Positions 37,803-46,691 of a stretch of 64,000 bases of DNA are shown one piece after another. Position 1 is the first letter of the stretch. Each line of letters opens with the position of its first letter. Made by a program: the position numbers and the translations under genes. The DNA is taken from the NCBI RefSeq assembly GCF_030296615.1, contig NZ_AP027732.1, positions 4,035,042 to 4,099,041 on the forward strand, given 5' to 3'. The notes under the pieces are model-generated. The model had not been told where the DNA came from. It was given only the letters and a program-made list of their open reading frames with translations, and ran no database searches. The DNA is from Frondihabitans sucicola. Lineage in GTDB: Bacteria; Actinomycetota; Actinomycetes; Actinomycetales; Microbacteriaceae.

Positions 37803-38642
37803 ATGGGACGTGTAGAAGGGAAGGTCGCATTCATCACCGGTGCGGCCCGCGGGCAAGGCCGCTCGCACGCAATCCGGCTCGCCCAGGAGGGCGCGGACAT
37901 CATCGCCGTCGACATCGCCGAGGGCATCCCCAGCATCGAGCGCTACTACCCGGGAGCGACCGAGGAGGACCTCGCCGAGACGGTCCGCCAGATCGAGGCT
38001 CTCGACCGCAGGATCGTCGCCACGAAGGCCGACGTCCGCGACTACGACGCGCTGAAGGCCGCGCTCGACGACGGGGTGGCCCAGCTCGGCCACGTCGACA
38101 TCGTCTCGGCGAACGCCGGAGTCTTCGCCTTCGGCGACAAGACGCAGGAGGTGACGGAGCAGGACTGGCAGGACGTCATCGACATCAACGAGACCGGCGT
38201 CTGGCACACCTGCAAGGCCGTCATCCCGCACCTGATCGACCAGGGGACGGGCGGGTCGTTGATCCTCACGAGTTCGACGGCCGGTCTCAAGGGCACGCCG
38301 AACGTCGCCGCGTACACCGCCAGCAAGCACGCGGTGGTGGGCATCATGCGCACGCTCGCCCTCGAGCTCGCGCAGTACAGCGTGCGAGTCAACACGGTGC
38401 ACCCGACCGGGGTGGCGACCGACATGATCCTGAACGAGGCGGCCTGGAAGCTCTTCCTGCCCGATGTCGCCCACCCGACCCGGGAGCAGGCGGCGGAGGT
38501 CTTCGCCTCGACCAACGCGCTGCCGATCCCGTGGGTCGACCCCGTCGACATCTCGAACGCCGTGCTGTTCCTCGCCTCCGACGAGGCGCGGTACGTCACC
38601 GGCACCGAGCTGAAGATCGACGCGGGCTACACCATCAAATAG
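37803..38642 (+). CDS. Mycofactocin-coupled SDR, copy 2
   Basis: The 279-residue enzyme shares the first 22 residues almost exactly with copies 1 and 3 (MGRVEGKVAFITGAARGQGR). It has the mycofactocin-type insert (EEDLAETVRQIEALDRRIVATKADVRD), SANAGVFAFG, and the catalytic YTASKHAVVG. The centre diverges from its neighbours (WQDVIDINETGVWHTCKAV), so the substrate pocket probably differs. It begins 43 bases after copy 1 and is preceded by the same AAAGGAGCACGC leader. Confidence 0.92.
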   Translation: MGRVEGKVAFITGAARGQGRSHAIRLAQEGADIIAVDIAEGIPSIERYYPGATEEDLAETVRQIEALDRRIVATKADVRDYDALKAALDDGVAQLGHVDIVSANAGVFAFGDKTQEVTEQDWQDVIDINETGVWHTCKAVIPHLIDQGTGGSLILTSSTAGLKGTPNVAAYTASKHAVVGIMRTLALELAQYSVRVNTVHPTGVATDMILNEAAWKLFLPDVAHPTREQAAEVFASTNALPIPWVDPVDISNAVLFLASDEARYVTGTELKIDAGYTIK

Positions 38643-38683
38643 ACCTCGTCCCCAGCCGGGACGATCAGAGAAAGGAGCACGCG

Positions 38684-39517
38684 ATGGGGCGTGTAGAAGG
38701 AAAGGTCGCGTTCGTCACGGGCGCGGCGAGAGGCCAGGGGCGCAGCCACGCGCTGCGGCTCGCCCAGGAGGGCGCCGACATCATCGCCATCGACCTCACC
38801 GGCCAGATCGACTCCGTGCCGTACGCGATGTCGCAGCCGTCGGATCTCGAAGAGACCGTTCGGCAGATCGAAGCACTCGACCGCCGGATCGTCGCGACGA
38901 AAGCCGACGTCCGCGACTTCGACCAGGTCAAGGCCGCGGTCGACGACGGGGTCGCCCAGCTCGGCCGCCTCGACATCGTCTCGGCCAATGCCGGCATCTT
39001 CAGTTTCGGCAGCCTCGCCGACCTGGAGGAGCAGGTCTTCCGCGACATGATCGACGTCAACCTGACCGGCGTCTGGCACGCCGCCAAGGCGGCCATCCCT
39101 CACATCCGCGCCGGAGGCAGGGGCGGGTCGATCGTCCTGACCAGCTCGACGGCGGGGCTCGAGGGCATGGAGAACATCGGTCACTACGTCGCCGCCAAAC
39201 ACGGCGTCGTGGGGCTGATGCGCACCCTGGCGATCGAGCTCGCACCCGACATGATCCGCGTGAACAGCGTCCACCCGACGAGCGTCAACACCGACATGAT
39301 CCAGAACTCGGCGACCTACGCGCTCTTCGCCCCGGACCTGCCGGAAGCCGAGCGGACCAAGGAAACCCTGGGCGCGCGCTTCGGCGCACTCAACAAGCTG
39401 CCGATTCCGTGGGTCGAGCCGGTCGACATCTCGAACGCCGTGCTGTGGCTCGCCTCCGACGAGGCCCGCTACGTCACCGGCGTCACCCTGCCGGTGGACG
39501 CCGGCGAACAGCTGTAA
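38684..39517 (+). CDS. Mycofactocin-coupled SDR, copy 3
   Basis: The 277-residue enzyme has TGAARGQGRSHA, the insert SDLEETVRQIEALDRRIVATK, SANAGIFSFG and YVAAKHGVVG. Its C-terminal half is closest to copy 1 (TLAIELAPDMIRVNSVHPT), and the ends VTGVTLPVDAGEQL are intact. The frame is open upstream of ATG 38684, but GAAAGGAGCACGCG directly before it and the alignment with copies 1 and 2 fix the start. Confidence 0.92.
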   Translation: MGRVEGKVAFVTGAARGQGRSHALRLAQEGADIIAIDLTGQIDSVPYAMSQPSDLEETVRQIEALDRRIVATKADVRDFDQVKAAVDDGVAQLGRLDIVSANAGIFSFGSLADLEEQVFRDMIDVNLTGVWHAAKAAIPHIRAGGRGGSIVLTSSTAGLEGMENIGHYVAAKHGVVGLMRTLAIELAPDMIRVNSVHPTSVNTDMIQNSATYALFAPDLPEAERTKETLGARFGALNKLPIPWVEPVDISNAVLWLASDEARYVTGVTLPVDAGEQL

Positions 39518-39580
39518 AGAGCACTGCACCGGGGTACCGGTCACCCACCGGTACCCCGGCTCAACCCGAAAGGACACCCC

Positions 39581-40408
39581 ATGGGACAGCTCGACGGCAA
39601 AGTCGCCTTCATCACCGGCGCCGCCCGCGGACAGGGCCGGAGCCACGCGATCACCCTGGCCAAGGAGGGCGCCGACATCATCGCCATCGACGTGTGCAAG
39701 CAGGTCGACACGGTCCCGTATCCCGGAGCCACGTCCGAGGACCTCCAAGAGACGGTCCGCCAGGTCGAGGCGCTGGATCGCAGGATCATCGCCTCCGAAG
39801 TGGACATCCGCGACTACGCCGGGCTCAAGACGGCGGTCGACCAGGGAGTCGCCGACCTCGGCCGCCTCGACATCGTCGTGTCGCAGGCCGGGATCTCGAC
39901 CCCGGCGCCGACCCTCGAGATGGACGAGGAGACCTGGCAGACGATGATCGACGTCAATCTGACCGGGCAGTGGCACACCGTCAAGGCGGCGGTCCCGCAC
40001 ATCGTCTCCGGCGGCCGCGGTGGAGCGGTCGTCATCACGAGCTCGCTGGCGGCTCTGATCGCCAACGCGAACACGGCGCACTACTCGGCAGCGAAGGCCG
40101 GACTCGTCGGTCTCATGCGCGTGCTCGCGGTCGAGCTCGCTCCCCAGAGCATCCGCGTGAACACCATCCACCCGACGACCGTCAACACCGACATGATCCT
40201 GAACGAGCCGACCTACAAGCTGTTCCGGCCCGACCTTGCGACCCCGACCCGCGCCGACTTCGAGGTCGCCGCCCTGACCCTGAACAAGCTTCCGATCGCG
40301 GGTGTCGAGCCGATCGACATCTCCAACGCCGTGCTGTACCTGGTCGGGGACTCGGGCCGCTACGTGACCGGCACCACGCACGTCGTCGACGCCGGCGGTC
40401 AACTGTGA
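39581..40408 (+). CDS. Mycofactocin-coupled SDR, copy 4
   Basis: The 275-residue enzyme is the most divergent of the array (start MGQLDGKVAFITGAARG). The insert SEDLQETVRQVEALDRRIIASEVDIRD is present, NAG is replaced by SQAGIST, and the catalytic YSAAKAGLVG is intact. GAAAGGACACCCC precedes the ATG. Its stop overlaps the GTG start of the MoxR gene (GTGA), which ties the AAA+ protein to the SDR operon. Replacement of the canonical Asn in NAG is unusual and could affect the proton relay. Confidence 0.92.
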   Translation: MGQLDGKVAFITGAARGQGRSHAITLAKEGADIIAIDVCKQVDTVPYPGATSEDLQETVRQVEALDRRIIASEVDIRDYAGLKTAVDQGVADLGRLDIVVSQAGISTPAPTLEMDEETWQTMIDVNLTGQWHTVKAAVPHIVSGGRGGAVVITSSLAALIANANTAHYSAAKAGLVGLMRVLAVELAPQSIRVNTIHPTTVNTDMILNEPTYKLFRPDLATPTRADFEVAALTLNKLPIAGVEPIDISNAVLYLVGDSGRYVTGTTHVVDAGGQL

Positions 40409-41337
40409 CGGTGGAGGGCCAGTCGACCACGGATCGGCGCGGGAGCGAGACCCGAGGTCGCATCGCACGGCACCTGGTCGGTCGCGAGCGCGAGCTCGAA
40501 CTCGCCCTGGCCGCGGTCGGAGCCGGCCGCGACCTCGTCCTCGAGGGACCGCCGGGCACGAGCAAGACGACGATGCTCAAGGCGATCACCGAGGAGTGGG
40601 GCATCCCGCTGTTCTTCGTCGAGGGCAACGCCGATCTCACCGCGGCGAAACTCGTCGGTCACCACAATCCCGCTCGGGTGCTCAAGGAGGACTACAGCGC
40701 GGACACGTTCGTACCCGGTCCCCTCGCCCTGGCGATGGAGAACGGCGGATTCCTCTACATCGAGGAGTTCAACCGGGCACCGGAGGACACTCTCAACACC
40801 CTGCTCACGGCCATGGCCGACCGGCGCATCGAGGTGCCGCGCGTGGGCCTCATCACGGCGGCGCCGACCTTCCGGGTGATCGCGTCGATGAACCCGTTCG
40901 ACAACGTCGGCACGACGAGACTCTCCACGAGTGTCAGCGACCGCCTCAACCGCATCGTCGTCGGGTACCAGGACGCCGAGGCGGAGGCGGGGATCGTGCG
41001 GCTCCGGTCTCGACTCGTGGGGCGTCTCGGCGACCGCATCGTCGGCGACGCCGTCGCGGTGACCCGGGCGACTCGCAGCCACCCCGACGTCCGACAGGGC
41101 AGCAGCGTGCGTGGCGCGATCGACTGCGCCCTGATCACCGACGAGCTCTCCGCCCTGCGCGACCTCGCCGACCCGGACGACGATCGCTACCCCGAGACCT
41201 TCTTCGACGCGATGGTCGTGTCGCTGTCGGGCCGCATCCATCTCGACGAGGCAGCCGAGACCACGGCGGAGCGCGTGCTCCGGGAGATCTGGGAGGACCG
41301 CTTCGTGCTCGAGCCCGCACGAGCCGAGCCCGGCTGA
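40405..41337 (+). CDS. MoxR-family AAA+ ATPase
   Basis: The 310-residue protein has Walker A GPPGTSKTT (Ser in place of the usual second Gly), Walker B FLYIEEFNRAPE, sensor 1 in VIASMNPFDNVG and an arginine-finger region (LSTSVSDRLNRIVVGY). MoxR ATPases act as chaperones with VWA proteins to insert cofactors or metals into oxidoreductases, as in CoxD-CoxE or NorQ-NorD. Its start overlaps the stop of SDR copy 4, and a VWA gene follows. I do not know of this pair as a core part of mycofactocin loci. Confidence 0.88.
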   Translation: MTVEGQSTTDRRGSETRGRIARHLVGRERELELALAAVGAGRDLVLEGPPGTSKTTMLKAITEEWGIPLFFVEGNADLTAAKLVGHHNPARVLKEDYSADTFVPGPLALAMENGGFLYIEEFNRAPEDTLNTLLTAMADRRIEVPRVGLITAAPTFRVIASMNPFDNVGTTRLSTSVSDRLNRIVVGYQDAEAEAGIVRLRSRLVGRLGDRIVGDAVAVTRATRSHPDVRQGSSVRGAIDCALITDELSALRDLADPDDDRYPETFFDAMVVSLSGRIHLDEAAETTAERVLREIWEDRFVLEPARAEPG

Positions 41338-41442
41338 AGAGCCGTCGAGGCCGACTCCCCGATCCGCCGCGAGGCGAAGTCGCGCCCGGAGCCGGCCAGG
41401 CCTCTGGCACGCAGGCCGAAGCGGCTGGACCAGGATCCCACG

Positions 41443-42318
41443 GTGTTCGACGCCGTCGCGGGCCCGGGTGGCCTCGCGCTGCGGCCGCAACCCGGCAGAT
41501 CGGGCAAAGCGGCGAAGCGTCCGCAGGGCTCCGGCGCGGGATTCACGGACGACCCCGCCGATCTGGTGCCGCTCGAGGAGGATCCGGCCGAGGCGGAACC
41601 CGGCGTCCGCGAGCGCGCGCGAGCGATCGCAGCCCGGCTCTCCGTCCCGAAGCCGAAGGCCGACCGCACGGCGCGCAGAGGCGCGGGCGACGTGGCCAGC
41701 CTTCCCTACGCCGAGGGCAGCGACGAGATCGATCTCGACGCGACCCTGGAGGTCCTCGCCGAGAAGCCGATGCCGGAGGACGACGACATCGTCGTCCGCG
41801 AGCGCGTCAGGACGAAGCGCTCCGTCGTGCTGGCCGTCGACGTCTCGGGCTCGATGAAGGGAGAGCGGATCCGGACGGCGGCGGCCACGGTCGGGGCTCT
41901 GGCTGCGGAACTCGACCAGGACGCGCTCGGAGTGATCGCCTTCTGGTCGGACGCAGCGGTGCTGCTCGAGCTCGGCCGGAGAATCGATCCGATGGCACTG
42001 CTCGACCAGATGCTGCGCATCCCCGCCCGGGGCCTGACCAACGTCGGGTTTCCGCTCACGATCGCCGCGAGCCAGCTGGCCGGGGTCCCGCAGCGGGATG
42101 CGCGCGTGATCCTGCTCTCCGACTGTGTCCACAACGCCGGGCCCGACCCGCGACCTCTCGCCGCTCTGCTGCCCCGCCTCGACGTGCTGCTCGACACCAG
42201 CGGCGAGAAGGACGTCGAGCTCGGACACGAGCTGGCCAGGATCGGACGCGGCTCGTTCCGGCCGGTCCGGACGCATCACGACATCGCCCCCGCCCTCAGC
42301 GCCCTGTTCCGGAACTGA
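41443..42318 (+). CDS. VWA domain protein, partner of the MoxR ATPase
   Basis: The visible protein is 291 residues. A disordered N-terminal half is followed by a CoxE-like VWA domain with a complete metal site: DVSGSMKG (DxSxS), Thr in GLTNVGFPL and Asp in LLSDCVHNAG. Such proteins partner a MoxR ATPase and recognise its client. The same frame is open back to 41338, directly after the MoxR stop, and GTG 41443 has no ribosome site, so the start is uncertain; a missing base near 41330-41440 could hide the real one. Confidence 0.82.
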   Translation: MFDAVAGPGGLALRPQPGRSGKAAKRPQGSGAGFTDDPADLVPLEEDPAEAEPGVRERARAIAARLSVPKPKADRTARRGAGDVASLPYAEGSDEIDLDATLEVLAEKPMPEDDDIVVRERVRTKRSVVLAVDVSGSMKGERIRTAAATVGALAAELDQDALGVIAFWSDAAVLLELGRRIDPMALLDQMLRIPARGLTNVGFPLTIAASQLAGVPQRDARVILLSDCVHNAGPDPRPLAALLPRLDVLLDTSGEKDVELGHELARIGRGSFRPVRTHHDIAPALSALFRN

Positions 42319-42342
42319 CCGGGAAGTCCCCCTTCCCCCTGT

Positions 42343-42357
42343 GGCACTCGGTGCCAT
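42343..42357 (+). promoter_or_regulatory. Candidate MftR operator 2 (mftD)
   Basis: GGCACTCGGTGCCAT matches the site before mftR/mftA at 13 of 15 bases and lies 56 bases before the mftD start. It suggests an internal, MftR-controlled promoter for mftD-mftE-SDR-mftF. Confidence 0.75.
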
Positions 42358-42413
42358 AATGAACGGAGCACACGGCGGTGCAGCCGCGGTGCACGAACGA
42401 GAGTGAGGGTCCG

Positions 42414-43667
42414 ATGGCCAGGAATCCGTGGTTCGAGACAGTGGCGGAAGCTCAGCGCCGAGCCAAGAAGCAGCTTCCCAGTTCGGTCTACGGGGCACTC
42501 GTCGCGGGCTCCGAGCGCGGCCTGACGATCGACGACAACATCGGGGCGTTCTCCGAGCTGGGCTTCGCGCCGCACGTCGCGGGGCACAAGGCGAACCGCG
42601 ACCTGTCGACGACCGTGCTCGGGATCCCGATCGACTTCCCCGTGATCATCTCGCCCACCGGTGTCCAGGCGGTCCACCCCGACGGCGAAGTGGCCGTCGC
42701 GAGAGCCGCGGCAGCACGGGGCACGATCATGGGCCTCAGCTCGTTCGCGAGCAAACCGATCGAAGAGGTCGCCAAGGCGAACCCCAACACCTTCTTCCAG
42801 ATGTACTGGACGGGCACGCGAGACCAGATGATCCAGCGAATGGATCGCGCACGGGCCGCCGGTGCGAAGGCGCTCATCTCGACCCTCGACTGGTCGTTCT
42901 CGAACGGTCGCGACTGGGGCAGCCCGGCCATCCCCGACAAGCTCGACCTGAAGACGATGGTGAAGTTCGCGCCGAACGTCCTGCCTCACCCGTCGTGGCT
43001 GCTGCGCTACGCGAAGGAGCGCACCCTTCCCGACCTGACGACGCCCAACCTCCAGCCGCCGGACGGCCCGGCGCCGACGTTCTTCGGCGCGTACTACGAG
43101 TGGATGCAGACACCCCCGCCCACCTGGGAGGACGTCGCCTGGCTCGCCAAGGAGTGGGGCGGCCCGTTCATCCTCAAGGGCGTGAGCCGCGTCGACGATG
43201 CGCGAAGAGCCGTCGACGCCGGTGTGAACGCCATCTCCGTGTCGAACCACGGCGGCAACAACCTCGACTCGACGCCGGGCACGATCCGCATGCTGCCGTC
43301 GGTCGTCGAAGCGGTCGACGGCCAGATCGAGGTCCTCCTCGACGGCGGCATTCGCCGTGGCGGCGACGTCGCGAAGGCGCTGGCCCTGGGCGCACGCGCC
43401 GTCCTCATCGGGCGCGCGTACCTGTGGGGCCTCGCCGCGAACGGCCAGGCCGGTGTCGAGAACGTCCTCGACATCCTGAAGGGCGGTCTCGACTCCGCCG
43501 TGCTGGGCACCGGGCACGCTTCCGTCCACGAGCTCTCGGCCGACGACCTCGTCATCCCCGACGGCTTCACCCGCACGCTGGGAGGGTCGGCTCTCGCCGC
43601 CGCCACGGCCGGCGGGCGCCCCCGCGCGACGAAGACGACCCCGCGGACGAAGAACCCGATCGGGTAG
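42414..43667 (+). CDS. mftD: Mycofactocin FMN oxidase MftD
   Basis: The 417-residue protein belongs to the FMN-dependent alpha-hydroxy-acid oxidase family. The catalytic histidine region is ISVSNHGGNNLD, the FMN phosphate site is LLDGGIRRGGDVAKALALGA, and the N-terminal RAKKQLPSSVYGALVAGSERG is typical of MftD. It deaminates and oxidises the cyclised dipeptide AHDP to premycofactocin, creating the redox-active diketone. ATG 42414 (MARNPWFETV) is preferred over an in-frame upstream start because GAGTGAGG precedes it. The last 25 residues are a basic low-complexity tail. Confidence 0.94.
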   Translation: MARNPWFETVAEAQRRAKKQLPSSVYGALVAGSERGLTIDDNIGAFSELGFAPHVAGHKANRDLSTTVLGIPIDFPVIISPTGVQAVHPDGEVAVARAAAARGTIMGLSSFASKPIEEVAKANPNTFFQMYWTGTRDQMIQRMDRARAAGAKALISTLDWSFSNGRDWGSPAIPDKLDLKTMVKFAPNVLPHPSWLLRYAKERTLPDLTTPNLQPPDGPAPTFFGAYYEWMQTPPPTWEDVAWLAKEWGGPFILKGVSRVDDARRAVDAGVNAISVSNHGGNNLDSTPGTIRMLPSVVEAVDGQIEVLLDGGIRRGGDVAKALALGARAVLIGRAYLWGLAANGQAGVENVLDILKGGLDSAVLGTGHASVHELSADDLVIPDGFTRTLGGSALAAATAGGRPRATKTTPRTKNPIG

Positions 43668-43677
43668 CGTCACGTCC

Positions 43678-44394
43678 ATGGCCGCCCCACTCACCGGCTG
43701 GACCGAACTGGCCTCGGCCACGTGGCCCGAGGTGCCCGAATCGCCGCTTGTCCTCGTCCCCACCGGGTCGACCGAGCAGCACGGGCCGCACCTGCCGTTC
43801 CACACCGACAGCGTCGTCGCGCGCGCCGTCGCCACGGGCGTCGCCGAGACGTTGCCCGGGCAGGTCGTGGTCGCGCCCACCATCGCGTTCGGGGCCAGCG
43901 GCGAGCACGCCGACTTCCCCGGGACGATCTCGATCGGCCACGACGCGCTCCACGCACTCCTCGTCGAGACGGTGCGCTCCCTCGACCTCTGGGCGGGGCG
44001 CGTCGTCTTCGTGAACGGCCACGGCGGCAACGTCGTAACGGTGCGCCGGGTCGTGGCCGAGATGCGAGCCGAAGGGCACGACGTCGACTGGGCTCCGTGC
44101 GTCCTGCCCGGCGGCGACGCCCACGCCGGCCTGACCGAGACCTCCCTCATGCTGCACCTCCGGCCGGGCGACGTCCGGATCGACCTCGCCGAGCCCGGCG
44201 AATCCGCGCCGCTCGAAGAGATCCTGCCGCTCATGACGCGTTCCGGTGTTCGGGCCGTCTCGCCGAACGGAATTTTGGGCGATCCGACCGGCGCCTCTGC
44301 CGCTCAGGGCCGCGAGTTCCTCGCAACCATGGTCGACGGCGTCGTCCGACGCCTGGCGACCACCGCACCACCACCCGTCACCACGATTCCCTAG
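43678..44394 (+). CDS. mftE: Mycofactocin precursor peptidase MftE
   Basis: The 238-residue protein is a creatininase-family metallopeptidase. Metal ligands are seen in GSTEQHGPHLPFHTDS and GASGEHADFPG, and NGHGGN is intact. MftE cleaves the modified MftA to free the C-terminal Val-Tyr-derived dipeptide AHDP. It begins 10 bases after mftD and ends 9 bases before the next SDR, so all are in one operon. Confidence 0.94.
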   Translation: MAAPLTGWTELASATWPEVPESPLVLVPTGSTEQHGPHLPFHTDSVVARAVATGVAETLPGQVVVAPTIAFGASGEHADFPGTISIGHDALHALLVETVRSLDLWAGRVVFVNGHGGNVVTVRRVVAEMRAEGHDVDWAPCVLPGGDAHAGLTETSLMLHLRPGDVRIDLAEPGESAPLEEILPLMTRSGVRAVSPNGILGDPTGASAAQGREFLATMVDGVVRRLATTAPPPVTTIP

Positions 44395-44403
44395 GAGAAC
44401 ATC

Positions 44404-45218
44404 ATGACCGGACGCCTCGAGGGCAAAGTCGCCTTCATCACCGGTGCTGCACGCGGCCAGGGCCGCGCCCACGCCGTCAAACTGGCCTCGGAGGGGGCCG
44501 ACATCATCGCCGTCGACATCGCCGGACCGCTTCCGCTCGTCCCGTACGACTCGCCGACCATGGCCGACGTCGACGAGACGGTGAGACTCGTCGAAGAACT
44601 CGACCGGCGAATCCTGTTCGAGCAGTGCGACACCCGCGATCTCGAGAAGATGCGCGCTTTCGTCGATGCCTCGGTCGCCAACCTCGGCAGGCTCGACGTC
44701 GTCGTCGGCAACGCCGGCATCTGCATCCCCGCCACGTGGGACGAAACGACCCCCGACATGTTCCAGACCACGATGGACATCAACGTCGTCGGAACCTGGA
44801 ACACGGTCATGGTCGGCGCGCCCCACCTCGTGACGGCGGGCGGCGGATCGATCATCCTGACGAGTTCGTACGCGGGCAAGAAGATGCAGCCGTTCATGGT
44901 TCACTACACGGCGAGCAAGCACGCCGTCACCGGAATGACTCGCGCCTTCGCCGCCGAACTGGGCAAGCACAACATCCGCGTCAACAGCGTCCACCCGGGA
45001 GCGGTCAACACGCCCATGGGATCCGGCGACATGATCGCAGCGATCACCCATACCAACGAGAGCAACCCCCGCTCGCCGGCATGGGAACCCCGTTCCTCCC
45101 CACCTACTCCGCCGAGGCCGAGGACATCGCGAACGCCGTGGCCTTCCTCGCCTCCGACGACGCGCGTCTCATCACGGCCGAACACCTGAGCATCGATCAG
45201 GGTGCGCAGTACTTCTGA
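44404..45218 (+). CDS. Mycofactocin-coupled SDR, copy 5 (one frameshift)
   Basis: Repaired length is about 271 residues. It has TGAARGQGRAHA, the insert ADVDETVRLVEELDRRILFEQ, GNAGICIPA and YTASKHAVTG. The frame breaks at the C5 run 45066-45070; one extra C restores NESNPPLAGMGTPFL and the end SIDQGAQYF. It lies between mftE and mftF, the place where most mft loci keep their companion SDR, so it may be the ancestral copy and the array after mftC a later expansion. Confidence 0.9.
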
Positions 45219-46651
45219 TCGGCCGGCGGCCGAAGCCCTGCCGGCACCTCCCCCGGGGGCGGGCTGCCGATCGGTTTCGCGGTGCGCCTCGGCCACGCGG
45301 TCCGGGTGGAGGACTCCGGTACGACCCTGATCGGCGGTTCGCCCACGCGGGTCCTCTACCTCAAGCCCGCGGCGGGGCGGCTGCTCGCCGATCGCACCCT
45401 CACCGTGCAGGATCCCGCGACCCGCGCCCTCGCCGACCGTCTCCTCGACGCCGCGATGGCCGAGCCGATCGTCTCCACGCTCACTCCCCCGCCGGTGCAC
45501 GAGGTCACCTTCGTGATCCCTGTCTACGGCCGGCCGGATGCTCTCGACCGGCTCCTGGCGAGCCTGCCGACCGGCTCGCGCGCCCTCGTCGTCGACGACG
45601 TCTCGCCCGACCGCGAAGCCATCGTCGCGGTCGCCGAACGCCACGGCGCCGAGTTCCTCCCGCTCGATGTCAACGGGGGTCCGGCCCGTGCGCGCAACGT
45701 CGGTCTCGGCCACGTCACGACGGCATTCGCCGCCTTCGCCGACACCGACCTCGTGCTCGACGACCAGACGGTGCCGACGATGCTCGCGCATTTCGCCGAT
45801 CCCCGCGTCGCCCTCGTGGCGCCGCGCGTGCACGGACTCCGCGACGACACCGGGCTGAACTGGGTCGGGCGGTACGAACAGGCGAGGTCCTCGCTCGATC
45901 TGGGCGAGCATCCGGCCCTCGTCCGCCAGCGGTCGCCCGTCTCCTGGGTTCCCGCGGCCTTCCTCATCGGCAGGACCACAGCCCTCGGCGCCGGGTTCAG
46001 TGCCGAGATGCGCGAGGGGAAGACGTCGACCTCATCTGGCGGCTCGCCGATGCCGGATGGCGCGTCCGCTACGAACCCGCGGCGGCCGTGTGGCACGAGC
46101 ACCGGCAGCGCGTGATCGCCTGGCTCGGCCGGAAGGCCTTCTACGGCAGCTCCGCGCACCCGCTGGCCGTGCGGCACGGAGCCGACGTCGCTCCGGCGGT
46201 CCTCGCGCCCTGGAACGTCGGCGTCATCGCGGCCCTCCTCGCACAGCGCCGCTGGTCGCTGCCGGTGGCCCTGGGAATGACCCTCGTGACGGTCTGGCGC
46301 GTGTCGCGAAAACTCCGGCGCAGCGATCGACCCGTTCGGCAGGCCGCCCGCCTGACCGCGAACGGAGTCGGGTCGTCGCTGGTGCAGACGACGGCGCTCC
46401 TCGTCCGGCACTGGTGGCCGGTCGCAGTCGTCCTCAGCGTCTTCTCGGCGCGGATCCGGCGCGCTCTGCTCGTCTCGGCCGTCGTCGACGCCGGCATCGA
46501 GTGGGCGCGTCTCCGACCCGACCTCGACCCCGTCCGGTTCGGCCTGGCCAGGCGCCTCGACGACCTCGCCTACGGCGCGGGCGTGTGGTGGTCCGCCGCG
46601 AAGGGCCGATCCCTCCGGGCCGTGCTGCCGCACATCACCCGGCGCGACTGA
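45202..46651 (+). CDS. mftF: Mycofactocin glycosyltransferase MftF (frameshifted)
   Basis: Repaired length is about 483 residues, near the usual size. A GT-A glycosyltransferase core is present (VTFVIPVYGRPDAL; VVDDVSPD; NGGPARARNVGL; FADTDLVLDD), then EDVDLIWRLADAGWRVRYEP and a C-terminal part with hydrophobic segments. MftF adds beta-1,4-glucose units to premycofactocin. The frame breaks at the G4 run 46016-46019. The conserved start GLPIGFAVRLG lies upstream of the first in-frame GTG (45282); GTG 45202, inside the end of the SDR gene, fits if one base is missing in the C5-G5 run near 45250-45259. Confidence 0.86.
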
Positions 46652-46682
46652 GCGGGGCCGGCCGACCGGGCCGACCCCGCTC
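46650..46682. terminator. Hairpin between mftF and the sixth SDR
   Basis: GAGCGGGG (46650-46657) pairs with CCCCGCTC (46675-46682), with further GC pairing inside. It marks the end of the plus-strand mft operon and of the convergent SDR gene. Confidence 0.6.
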
Positions 46683-46691
46683 GATCGGCCC

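Noticed and set aside
32513-46651. Decay of the mft pathway because mftC, mftF, mftG, mftR and an SDR are frameshifted
   Set aside because: Each break is cured by a single extra G or C in a short run and all motifs on both sides are intact; the same kind of break occurs in sufS and other unrelated genes.
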